Shown one piece after another: positions 17,993 to 25,373 of a DNA stretch of 64,000 nucleotides. The position numbers and the translations under genes were made by a program. Origin of the DNA: Sphingomonas colocasiae (GTDB lineage Bacteria > Pseudomonadota > Alphaproteobacteria > Sphingomonadales > Sphingomonadaceae); contig NZ_JAINVV010000012.1 of NCBI RefSeq assembly GCF_019880585.1, positions 186,001 through 250,000 on the forward strand. The letters are read 5' to 3'. Position 1 is the first letter of the stretch, and each line of letters opens with the position of its first letter. The notes under the pieces were generated by a model. It searched no databases. It was not told the origin of the DNA and worked only from the letters and a program-made list of their open reading frames with translations.

Positions 17993-19111
17993 TTATTGCA
18001 CGACAAGATCCGCGTGGAGCGCGCCAGCCGCCTTTAGCGCCTGCAGAACGCTGATGATGCGCCGGGTATCCACACGGAGGGTTGTCAGACCCTGGACAAG
18101 GTCCCCGATCGTGGTGGAGCCAAGCCGGATCGTGGCGTCGTTGCGCCCCTCCTCGACATCGAGCCTGGTATTGGAAATAACCAGGCTCGAAACATCAGTG
18201 GCAAATCCCGAGATGTAAGAGGGTTGAGACCCTTCGTTTCGCGTCTCGACCTTGACCCTGATATCACCCTGCGCGATCGCGACAGGAGAGATAGCCACGT
18301 CCGCGCCGGCCACCACCGTCCCCGTCCGCTCGTTCACGACCACCCGATACTGTCGTGGAGGACGGATCTGCAGCTTCTCGATGGCCGCGACATAAGCAGC
18401 CAGTTCCCGGCGATCGGACGGGGCCCGAATCTGAACGCGATCGGCGTTTTGCACCCATGCGGCCCCGGGGCCATAAAGTCCCTGGACGAGTTGGGCGATA
18501 TTCTGGGCGGTCGCGAAATCAGGCTCGGCCAAAAGAAAGGAAATCTCGCCATTGCCCTGGACGATATTCGCGTCGACCGAACGCTCGATCGTCGCGCCCT
18601 CCACGATCCTGCCCGTCGTCGGATGATTGCGCTGCATCATGTTGAGCTGCGCATCGAACTGATAGCCGCCGACGACCAGGGCTCCCTGCGCGAGGCTATA
18701 GACCTGACGGTCAGGGCCCTCCAGAGCCGTCAAAAGCAAGGTGCCGCCAACAAGGCTCCGAGCGTCCCCGATCGACGAGACGGTCGCATCGATCTTGTCG
18801 CCGATATTGGCGGACGCAGGCAAGGTGGCAGTGACGATCACCACCGCCACGTTACGGCTGCTGATATCCTGGTCGGTCACAGTGGTCCCGAGTCGGGAGA
18901 GCACATTGCGAAGGGCCTGCCTCGTCACCGCGTTGCTGCGGGTATCGCCGGAGCCGGCCAGGCCGGTAACGAGGCCATATCCAACCAGGGCATTTTCGCG
19001 CCAGCCATCGAACCTGCCCAGCGCATGAAGTGGCACTTCCTGCGCGCTTGCGGTCGTCGACGAGATAAACAGGGAAAGGCTAAAAACCAGAAGCGAGAGA
19101 ATAGGACGCAT
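17993..19111 (-). CDS. flgI: flagellar P-ring protein FlgI
   Basis: A 372-aa periplasmic protein. The ATG at 19111 (MRPILSLLVF...) overlaps the flgH stop as TGATG; a TTG three bases earlier is less likely. A signal peptide ends at TASAQEV. Family blocks include ENALVGYGLVTGLAGSGD, TRQALRNVLSRLG, NVAVVIVTATLPA, SLVGGTLLLTAL and the C-terminal TLRVDTRRIISVLQALKAAG, all normal for FlgI. The protein would polymerise around the rod in the peptidoglycan layer, with FlgA as chaperone. It is convergent with the TPR gene, stops being adjacent. Confidence 0.95.
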   Translation of the reverse strand: MRPILSLLVFSLSLFISSTTASAQEVPLHALGRFDGWRENALVGYGLVTGLAGSGDTRSNAVTRQALRNVLSRLGTTVTDQDISSRNVAVVIVTATLPASANIGDKIDATVSSIGDARSLVGGTLLLTALEGPDRQVYSLAQGALVVGGYQFDAQLNMMQRNHPTTGRIVEGATIERSVDANIVQGNGEISFLLAEPDFATAQNIAQLVQGLYGPGAAWVQNADRVQIRAPSDRRELAAYVAAIEKLQIRPPRQYRVVVNERTGTVVAGADVAISPVAIAQGDIRVKVETRNEGSQPSYISGFATDVSSLVISNTRLDVEEGRNDATIRLGSTTIGDLVQGLTTLRVDTRRIISVLQALKAAGALHADLVVQ

Positions 19112-19728
19112 CAACTCAGTCCGAGAAAGCTGAAAAGGCGCTGGATCAGGCCGGGTTTCGCGCTTCGCGAGACGAAACCCTTGCCGTTATAGTTGATCTG
19201 GGCATCGGCGATCCTGTTCGATGCGACGCGATCTTCTCCGTCGATATCGGCGGGGCGAATACGCCCGCGAACCTCCACGAGGGTTTCCTCGCCATTGATT
19301 TTCATCCGCTGGCTGCCGTCGATCATGAGATCGCCATTCGGCAGCACCTGCACGATCGACGCACTCATCTGCGTGACGAACTTTTCCGAGCGCCGAACTT
19401 CCCCGCGACCGTCATAACTCCCGCCCAGGGCCAGCTCCGCGCGTTCGTTGATCGAACCCGCGGCAAAACGACCATTCAGTGCCGAGCTTTTCCGCGAGCC
19501 ATTGAGCATCGTCGAACTCGATTCCGCGGCCTGGACAATCACGACGGTCAACAAGTCACCGACGGCCGTGGCCCGGCGGTCGGTGCCCAGGGATTGGGTT
19601 ACGCCATGCTTATACAAGTCTTCGGCAAATGCCGGGCCCGAGACTATCATTAACGGAATCAATATAGCGCGCCGACGAGAGGCGCAAAATCCCCGCACTG
19701 CCGTTGCGGCAGCAGATATGAATGACAT
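19111..19728 (-). CDS. flgH: flagellar L-ring protein FlgH, without lipobox
   Basis: A 205-aa protein; the start at 19728 (MSFISAAATAVRGF) has GAGGGGAAGC just upstream, better than the ATG 24 bases before. The C-terminal part is classic FlgH: SLGTDRRATAVGDLLTVVIV, SSALNGRFAAGS, IVQVLPNGDLMIDGSQRM, INGEETLVEVRGRIRPADI, ISSNR-like VASNRIADAQINYNGKG. FlgH is normally a lipoprotein whose lipid anchors the L ring in the outer membrane. Here the signal reads RAILIPLMIVSGPAFAED with a signal-peptidase-I site and no cysteine after the hydrophobic core, so lipidation is not expected. It is also shorter than usual. Confidence 0.9.
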   Translation of the reverse strand: MSFISAAATAVRGFCASRRRAILIPLMIVSGPAFAEDLYKHGVTQSLGTDRRATAVGDLLTVVIVQAAESSSTMLNGSRKSSALNGRFAAGSINERAELALGGSYDGRGEVRRSEKFVTQMSASIVQVLPNGDLMIDGSQRMKINGEETLVEVRGRIRPADIDGEDRVASNRIADAQINYNGKGFVSRSAKPGLIQRLFSFLGLS

Positions 19729-20108
19729 CTCGCTTCCCCTCGCCCACATCATCTAAATCGGGGCGCGCGCAAGCTCACCTGAAACAGCATCCATTATGGA
19801 TAGTATTCGTGCCCTATATCGGACCATTTCCCAGCCGAAACAATGACATCCAAACTGATCTGAGCGGGGGTGGGCGCTAGAAATTTAGGTCCATTTATCA
19901 ATGTGCTGACCAGACTCACGCAGCAACCCATTCTGATCAAGGCGGTAGCGCCAGCAACGCTCCCAAACTCACACCGCGGCGCCTGCTTGCCAGAAAACAG
20001 CCTCAATCCGCCGTACTCGGGAATCACTCCATTCTGGATCCATCTGCAATTGCGCGGCTGAACGGGCCTGTCCATGAACTCCTTGGGAACAGGGCGCGGG
20101 GGATATGA
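19729..20108. other. divergent promoter region between flgH and flgF
   Basis: About 380 bases separate the flgHI pair from the long flgF-to-sigma operon, so it must contain both promoters. I searched for a sigma-54 GG/GC pair and for a sigma-28 TAAA/GCCGATAA pair and found no convincing copy on either strand; a CCCGATTT on the minus strand near flgH lacks a partner. No RNA gene or repeat recognised. Confidence 0.45.
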
Positions 20109-20807
20109 ATGGCTGGAGTATCAGAGCTGGCCATTGCTACAATTCAGTCCGCGCAGCACCGAATCGAGCTCATCGCCAACAATGTTTCCAATATCAATAC
20201 GCCCGGCTTTCGAAGCAGCCGGGTGTTCCAGCAGGTCGTAGACAGTCGATCTGGCATTCCTGAAAGCATGTCAGCCACGGTCAGCCCGGCCAATTCGCCA
20301 GTCATGAGAACAACAGACCGCCCGCTCGATATAGCGGTTGCGGGAAGCGCATTCCTGCTGTTACGACAGGGAGATCGCTTGATTCCGGTCTCATCGGCCC
20401 AACTGCATCTGGATGCCAACAAGCAACTGGTCGATGACCATGGCCGCATTCTGCAATCGGTCGGCGGCGGAGATCTTGTCGTTTCGGCAAGCAATCCGCA
20501 GATCCTGCAGGACGGAACCATTCTGGTCGGCGGACAGCCCGAAGGGCGCGTTGGCCTGTTTGTCATCGACCCCACTGAAGCCGCCAATGGCGCGAGCAGA
20601 CTCGGACTAAGCGTCGATGCCGCGCCGCCTCAATCCGAAGATGCGATCGTGCGCCAAGGCATGATCATCCCGTCGGACGTGGATCTTTCAGTGGAGATGG
20701 CAAACCTCACTCAGGCCTCACGCATGGCCGAAACCGGTGCGCGCATTTTCAAGGTAGCGGACGAACTCCTGGGAAGTGCAGCAAGCAAGCTTGGAGATCT
20801 GAGATAA
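20109..20807 (+). CDS. flgF: flagellar proximal-rod protein FlgF
   Basis: A 232-aa axial protein. N-terminal IATIQSAQHRIELIANNVSN and INTPGF form the conserved rod/hook helix motif; C-terminal VEMANLTQASRMAETGARIF is the matching helix. The middle holds the DLAIAV-type segment RPLDIAVAGSAFLLLRQ. Position before flgG and length match FlgF. It would be exported through the gate unfolded and build the rod. The stop overlaps the flgG start as TAATG. The start at 20109 is preceded by GCGGGGGAT. Confidence 0.88.
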   Translation: MAGVSELAIATIQSAQHRIELIANNVSNINTPGFRSSRVFQQVVDSRSGIPESMSATVSPANSPVMRTTDRPLDIAVAGSAFLLLRQGDRLIPVSSAQLHLDANKQLVDDHGRILQSVGGGDLVVSASNPQILQDGTILVGGQPEGRVGLFVIDPTEAANGASRLGLSVDAAPPQSEDAIVRQGMIIPSDVDLSVEMANLTQASRMAETGARIFKVADELLGSAASKLGDLR

Positions 20808-21574
20808 TGAGCGGCGCGTTGGAAATTGCTGCCATCGGGATGCGTACGCAGCAGCGTGCCCTGGATGCGATCGCGAATAATGTTTCGAACATGAACACTC
20901 CGGCGTTCAAGGGGTCGGAACTGCGCTTCTCCGAGTTGATCAGCGCCGCAGCGACACAGACGGCCGATGCACGTTCATCGCGGATCGATCCCATTTCGGG
21001 CGTCGAGCTCCTTCTCAGTCCTTTGATCGACGCACAGGGAAAACTGCAATCGACAGGAGATCCGCTCGACATCGCTATCGACGGCACCGGCTTCATGGAA
21101 TTGATGGGACCGGCGGGCCAGACCATGCTCTGGCGCGGCGGCAAGCTGAAAATCCTTGAAGACGGCACCTTGGCCACCGCGGCGGGATTTCCGCTGAAAG
21201 CCAACATCTCGGTTCCCGAGGATGCGGCCACGTTGCGCATCGACCGGTCAGGCAAAGTCATGGTGACGCTTGGCGATGCACCTGATGAAGTCGAGTTGGG
21301 TATAATCAATCTGGTCAAGATCAGCGATCCGACGTTGATCGAGCGGCTGGCCGGCGGCGTCTATTCGGTCCAGGATGAAACGATCGTCACCGAAGGGGGG
21401 GCCGGGGAAGACGGGCTGGGTCAGCTCGTACAGGCGTCACTCGAGCAGTCGAACGTCGACCTCAACCGGGAGATGGTCAATCTGATCGTGACGCAGCGCG
21501 CCTATTCAGCCAGTGCGCAAATGCTCAAAGCCGCGGATGAGCTTTACAGCATCGCCAATAATCTGCGCAGCTGA
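20807..21574 (+). CDS. flgG: flagellar distal-rod protein FlgG
   Basis: A 255-aa axial protein with the N-terminal motif ALDAIANNVSNMNTPAFKGS, the central SGDPLDIAIDGTGFMEL-like segment (here TGDPLDIAIDGTGFMEL) and the C-terminal SNVDLNREMVNLIVTQRAYS followed by ASAQMLKAADELYSIANNLR. All are standard for the FlgG family, which forms the distal rod crossing the P and L rings. Slightly shorter than typical (about 260). The gene starts on the last base of flgF. Confidence 0.9.
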   Translation: MSGALEIAAIGMRTQQRALDAIANNVSNMNTPAFKGSELRFSELISAAATQTADARSSRIDPISGVELLLSPLIDAQGKLQSTGDPLDIAIDGTGFMELMGPAGQTMLWRGGKLKILEDGTLATAAGFPLKANISVPEDAATLRIDRSGKVMVTLGDAPDEVELGIINLVKISDPTLIERLAGGVYSVQDETIVTEGGAGEDGLGQLVQASLEQSNVDLNREMVNLIVTQRAYSASAQMLKAADELYSIANNLRS

Positions 21575-21577
21575 TCG

Positions 21578-22003
21578 ATGAGTCTGGCGATCCTGCTGCA
21601 TGCCCTGGCGGCTGTCACGCCTGCCGGCTCCCCAGATCACCAGATCTGCAGGGAAATGACGATGTCCGTGCCGGCAGGAGCGATTCTCGACGCCGACAAT
21701 ACGCGAACCGTCATCTGCGCCGATACGGTGGAAACCGGCAAGGTTGCGTATGATCGCCGTGTCGGCGTCGTGCGTGCCCGGATATCGCTGACGCAAGACG
21801 AACCGATCGGAAGAGTCTGGCTCCCGCTGAAGCCAAGAGTGTTGCCGGGGGACAAGCTCATGCTCACAGCCCGAATAGGCGCAACCACGGTATCGCGCGA
21901 CGTAACCGCATTGCAATCGGCTGCCGATGGTCATCGCTTCTTCGTGATTGACGCGGACGGCCAGGTTTTCGCGGCCCCCTCACTCGCCACCTCGGAGAAT
22001 TGA
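21578..22003 (+). CDS. flgA: P-ring assembly chaperone FlgA-like
   Basis: A 141-aa exported protein. The N-terminus (MSLAILLHALAAVTPAGS) can serve as a signal peptide. The C-terminal part looks like the SAF-type half of FlgA: EPIGRVWLPLKPRVLPGDKL, MLTARIGATTVSRDVTALQS and GHRFFVIDADGQVFAA. FlgA guides FlgI into the P ring in the periplasm. The protein is much shorter than canonical FlgA (about 220 aa), lacking most of the N-terminal domain. Its place between flgG and flgB supports the assignment, which rests more on context than on strong motifs. Confidence 0.7.
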   Translation: MSLAILLHALAAVTPAGSPDHQICREMTMSVPAGAILDADNTRTVICADTVETGKVAYDRRVGVVRARISLTQDEPIGRVWLPLKPRVLPGDKLMLTARIGATTVSRDVTALQSAADGHRFFVIDADGQVFAAPSLATSEN

Positions 22004-22004
22004 G

Positions 22005-22349
22005 ATGTCCCAGGTGCTCCCGATCATGATCGCGGCGAAGGCGCTCGACGGACTTTCAATGCGAATGACGGCGATCGCGCAGAACCTTGCCAACGTGAAC
22101 TCGCCAAGGTTCCAACCGGTAAAGGTGGACTTTGAAGCTGCGCTCAGTCGCGCTGCAGCGCAAGGGCCGGAAGCGGTAAAGTCGCTGACCTTCGATTTCG
22201 TCGCCGACAAGGCTTTTGGCCCTGGCGACGATCGACGGATCGACCTCCAGATTGCCGATGCCGCGGCTACTGCATCGAAATACATGTCGCTGGTCGATCT
22301 GATCGGCCGCCGCATGGCGATCCATCAAGCCCTTACCGGAGGCAGATGA
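22005..22349 (+). CDS. flgB: flagellar proximal-rod protein FlgB
   Basis: A 114-aa rod protein, ATG at 22005 two bases after the flgA stop with CGGAGAATTGAG upstream. The N-terminal AIAQNLANVNSPRFQPVKVD and DFEAAL are diagnostic of FlgB; the C-terminal MSLVDLIGRRMAIHQALTGG is the second axial helix. It assembles next to FliE and the MS ring. Overlaps flgC by four bases. Confidence 0.9.
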   Translation: MSQVLPIMIAAKALDGLSMRMTAIAQNLANVNSPRFQPVKVDFEAALSRAAAQGPEAVKSLTFDFVADKAFGPGDDRRIDLQIADAAATASKYMSLVDLIGRRMAIHQALTGGR

Positions 22350-22780
22350 TGCCCGTCGACGCAATTGGAATTGGCCGAAGCGCGCTTGATGTCGAATGGC
22401 AGCGGCTTCAGATCATCGCCCAGAATCTTGCCAACCAGAACACCTCGCGGATCGCGGGCGGTGGGACATATCGGCCGCTCCGCGTCATATCCGGCCCGGC
22501 AGGCGACTTTTCGAGAATGATCACAGCAGGCCAGCCTGTCGCCACGCCGCAGGGTGTGCGCGTGATTTCGATCGAGGCGGACGGAGGCAATGTCCGACGG
22601 ATATATGATCCCGGACATCCAGATGCCGGAGCCGATGGTTTTGTCGCATATCCGGGCGTCGATCTGGCCAGCGAGATGACCCTGCTGAGCAAGACGGCTC
22701 GCGTCTATGAAAGCAACCTGACGCTCATCTCCCTCGCCCAGCAGATGAACATGCGCGCGTTGGAGCTTGGAAAACGATGA
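22346..22780 (+). CDS. flgC: flagellar proximal-rod protein FlgC
   Basis: A 144-aa rod protein. QRLQIIAQNLANQNTSRIAG, TYRPLRVIS and the conserved pair YDPGHPDAGADGFVAYPGVD identify FlgC; the last helix reads ARVYESNLTLISLAQQMNMR. Two adjacent ATGs (22346 and 22349) could start it. The gene overlaps both flgB and fliE by four bases, consistent with a single long transcript. Confidence 0.92.
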   Translation: MMPVDAIGIGRSALDVEWQRLQIIAQNLANQNTSRIAGGGTYRPLRVISGPAGDFSRMITAGQPVATPQGVRVISIEADGGNVRRIYDPGHPDAGADGFVAYPGVDLASEMTLLSKTARVYESNLTLISLAQQMNMRALELGKR

Positions 22781-23085
22781 CAGGGATCGAGCCCCTTGCC
22801 GCGATCACATCGTCCGCCCTCCAGCTTGCCGGACCGATGTCGTCCTCCACGCCGGTCGCGGGAGCGAGCGGCTTCGGAGATCTGCTCGTACGCGGCTTGC
22901 AGAATGTCGACGCAAAGATCGGGAAGGCCGATGCGCTCATGCAATCCTTCGCCAAGGGCGAGCCTATTCCTCTCCATCAGGTCACGCTGGCATTGGAACA
23001 GGCACGGATGTCGGTCGACCTCGCGATGGAAGTGCGCGCCCGGCTGGTTGAAGCCCATCGCGACTTCATGAGCATGCAGGTGTAA
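22777..23085 (+). CDS. fliE: hook-basal body adaptor FliE
   Basis: A 102-aa protein linking the MS ring to the rod. The C-terminal PLHQVTLALEQARMSVDLAM and EVRARLVEAHRDFMSMQV match FliE closely. It is the first substrate exported by the flagellar secretion apparatus. ATGA overlap with flgC, and two bases to fliF. Confidence 0.92.
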   Translation: MTGIEPLAAITSSALQLAGPMSSSTPVAGASGFGDLLVRGLQNVDAKIGKADALMQSFAKGEPIPLHQVTLALEQARMSVDLAMEVRARLVEAHRDFMSMQV

Positions 23086-23087
23086 GC

Positions 23088-24353
23088 GTGGATGGCAAAG
23101 TCCAGCCAGGTGACACTCCATCCCCGCGTGCAGATATCACGGCACCGCGGACCTTCTGGATTGTGGGCGCCCTCATCATAGGGTTGCTGGTCGCCGGCTA
23201 TTGGTTCTTCATCCGCAACGATTATGCGCCGGTCTTGACAGACATAGCGCCGGAAGAGGCGGCCGAGGTCGTCAAGGTCCTGGACGCCAAGAAAATCCCC
23301 TATCATCTGGCGGATGGCGGAACCACCATCCTCGTCGAAAGGGGGCAGGCCGACAAGGCCCGGCTCGAGTTGATCGGCTCGGAACTGCCGATACGCGGAC
23401 AGGTCGGCTTTGAGCTTTTCAACCAGTCGGATATGGGCCTGACCGAGTTTGCCCAGAAGATCAATTTCCAGCGCGCGCTTCAGGGTGAACTTGCCCGAAC
23501 GATCCTTTTACTCGACGGCATCCGTTCCGTTCGGGTCCATCTGGGGCTTGCCGAGAACCGCCTTTTCCGAGGCGAGCAGTCTCCGCCAAAAGCCTCCGTC
23601 ACTCTCATCCTGGCACCCGGAGCGAGCCTGACCGAAAGCAGGGTGAGCGGAATCCAGCGCCTCGTCGCGGGCGCTGTGCCCGATATGACGCCAGAGGCAG
23701 TCGCTGTCCTTGATGGCACCGGAAAAGTCGTCAGCACCGATGCAGTCGACCAAAGTGGATTGCCTGGCTCCAGTGACGCGGTCCTGGAGAATTACAGGCA
23801 GCGCGTAACCGCCGCTATCAGAACGAGCCAGCCCTGGCTGCGTTTCTCGGTGAATATCAGCCTGAGGCTGCGCCAATCATCGCAAATTCCGGTCGATACG
23901 AACCCGGCAACGTCTCGCGCCATCTCGCCAAGGGGTGAACCAGATTATGTCGTGAACGTCCGCGTGACGACACCGACGCAACTGGACGAGCAGGTTCGCC
24001 TGGAATTGATCAGCACTATAAAATCAGCGGCTGAAATGGACGCAGCCTATGGCGACTCCCTCGTCTTCCTTGTCGGCGAACCAGCACTGCCCCCCGTCAA
24101 CCCAAGCCCCGCCGCCCGCAGTGACCGCGTTGTCGCCAAGACCGCCAATCTCGATCCCGCCCCCTCCTCGGGCATGCTGTCCATGCCCTGGCTGCTCGCG
24201 ATCGGAGCAGGCTTGGTCGCGATCTTCCTGGCGACGGTGGTGATCATCGAACGACGTCGACGCGGTCGCGCGAAGGACGACGAGCTCGAAAGTTTTGCCG
24301 ATCAATTGAGAAGCCGTCTGACCGGCTCGCCGGAGGTGCCGCATGGTGGATAA
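23088..24353 (+). CDS. fliF: MS-ring protein FliF, shortened
   Basis: A 421-aa inner-membrane ring protein starting with GTG at 23088. Transmembrane helix 1 covers residues 23-42, helix 2 about 367-387. Between them are the FliF/YscJ domain (KIPYHLADGGTTILVERGQA, ELPIRGQVGFELFNQSDMGL, RALQGELARTILLLDGIRSV, RVHLGLAE) and the C-terminal ring-building motif. Typical flagellar FliF is about 550 aa. The cytoplasmic tail here is only ~34 residues (ERRRRGRAKDDELESF...), whereas flagellar FliF carries ~80-90 residues ending in the FliG-binding helices. The RBM3/collar region also seems reduced. No fliG follows. The membrane ring is therefore present but its link to a rotor is not evident. Confidence 0.9.
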   Translation: MDGKVQPGDTPSPRADITAPRTFWIVGALIIGLLVAGYWFFIRNDYAPVLTDIAPEEAAEVVKVLDAKKIPYHLADGGTTILVERGQADKARLELIGSELPIRGQVGFELFNQSDMGLTEFAQKINFQRALQGELARTILLLDGIRSVRVHLGLAENRLFRGEQSPPKASVTLILAPGASLTESRVSGIQRLVAGAVPDMTPEAVAVLDGTGKVVSTDAVDQSGLPGSSDAVLENYRQRVTAAIRTSQPWLRFSVNISLRLRQSSQIPVDTNPATSRAISPRGEPDYVVNVRVTTPTQLDEQVRLELISTIKSAAEMDAAYGDSLVFLVGEPALPPVNPSPAARSDRVVAKTANLDPAPSSGMLSMPWLLAIGAGLVAIFLATVVIIERRRRGRAKDDELESFADQLRSRLTGSPEVPHGG

Positions 24354-24690
24354 TGCGGACCCGGCACTGGCCGTTATGCTACGCCGTTTCTCCGAATTGC
24401 GGCCCGCCGATCGTGACCTGGTCATGGATCTGCTGGGAACGCCGGCACGGGACGAATTGCAGGCCCTTTTGGCGAAGAGCGCGGGCGAGCCGGCCTCACC
24501 CGCGCTGCGAGAGCTGATCGCGTCCTGTCATTCACGCATTCCTTCACCGCTATTGACCCCGAGAGCGGTTGAAGCATTGAGCGCGGCCGCGAGGATGGGA
24601 ACTCCACGCTTTTCAGCCGAAGAAGCAATTGATGGCGCCGCGGCCATCTCGGCAAGATCGAAGCCGGGCGTACGAGGGCCGGGGCTGTGA
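24343..24690 (+). CDS. unknown 115-aa protein in the position of fliG
   Basis: The frame overlaps the end of fliF by 11 bases and the start of fliH by four, exactly where fliG normally lies, so it is almost certainly translated. The 115 residues are mostly helical and charged in the first half (LRRFSELRPADRDLVMDLLG, RDELQALLAKSAG) with an Ala/Ser-rich second half and a basic, Pro/Gly-rich end. FliG is about 330 aa with characteristic EHPQ and charged torque-helix motifs; none are present. I do not recognise a family. It may be a small adaptor replacing FliG between the MS ring and the FliM/FliN-like proteins, or a remnant; the former fits its intact frame and coupling. Confidence 0.65.
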   Translation: MVDNADPALAVMLRRFSELRPADRDLVMDLLGTPARDELQALLAKSAGEPASPALRELIASCHSRIPSPLLTPRAVEALSAAARMGTPRFSAEEAIDGAAAISARSKPGVRGPGL

Positions 24691-25373
24691 CGGGCATGCT
24701 GTTCAAGAAGAGCAGCGATGTTGCGCGTCTCGCGACGCTGCAACTGGCTGTTCCAATCGAAGATCTGCCGCCGCCTGACGTCGTGACAGAACCGGCGGCG
24801 CCAAGTCTCGAAGCAGTCGAGCTTGCAAGGCTCCAGGCCGAGAATGCGGAACTCAAACGACATGTGCAGGCGATGAAGGCCGATCATGATGTCGAAGTCG
24901 AAGCCGCCTATCGCAAGGCACTGGTGGAGGCCGAGAGCCGCCATGTGCGCAATGACAAGCAATTGCTCGAAACGCTCGACCGCGCGCTCGCCTCGGCAAG
25001 CCGCCAATTCGAAACCGTCCTGTCCACCGCCTGCGGTCCAGCAGCGGTGAAGCTGGCCGCGGCCGGATTCGGCAAGCTTGTCGAGCTGCGGCAACAGGAC
25101 GAGGATTGGCTTGTCCGGATCGTTGTGCAGCGTCTGGCGACGATTTCCACACAAGCCAGCGTCATACTGCATGTCTCCCCCGATATCGGCCAGTCAGCTC
25201 AAGAGGCGCTCGCCGCCAGCGGCCGAACCGATGTAGCGCTCAAGCTCGACAAGGCAGTTCCCGCAGGCACGGCGCGCATTTCACTCAAGCTCGGTGAGAT
25301 CGTGATCGATCCTTCGCAGGGTGTGGCCGCGATCATGGCGCTGTTCGAAGACCGGGAGGGCGAAGATGAATAG
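24687..25373 (+). CDS. fliH: FliH-like ATPase regulator
   Basis: A 228-aa cytoplasmic protein starting with GTG at 24687. A central coiled coil (ELARLQAENAELKRHVQAMK onward to about residue 95) and a C-terminal domain with VRIVVQRLATISTQASVILH and ARISLKLGEIVIDPSQGVAA correspond to the FliH/SctL layout. It would bind the ATPase FliI and dock it at the export gate, partly through FliN. Sequence conservation in this family is low; the call depends on layout and its place before fliI, whose start lies inside this gene. Confidence 0.78.
   Translation: MTGMLFKKSSDVARLATLQLAVPIEDLPPPDVVTEPAAPSLEAVELARLQAENAELKRHVQAMKADHDVEVEAAYRKALVEAESRHVRNDKQLLETLDRALASASRQFETVLSTACGPAAVKLAAAGFGKLVELRQQDEDWLVRIVVQRLATISTQASVILHVSPDIGQSAQEALAASGRTDVALKLDKAVPAGTARISLKLGEIVIDPSQGVAAIMALFEDREGEDE

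Noticed and set aside
19729-20108. Sigma-54 or sigma-28 promoter upstream of flgF or flgH
   Set aside because: No GG-N10-GC pair with flanking conservation and no paired TAAA/GCCGATAA boxes of proper spacing.
24343-24690. Reading the 115-aa gene as a truncated fliG
   Set aside because: No FliG motif from any of its three domains is visible, and the frame is intact with clean couplings on both sides.
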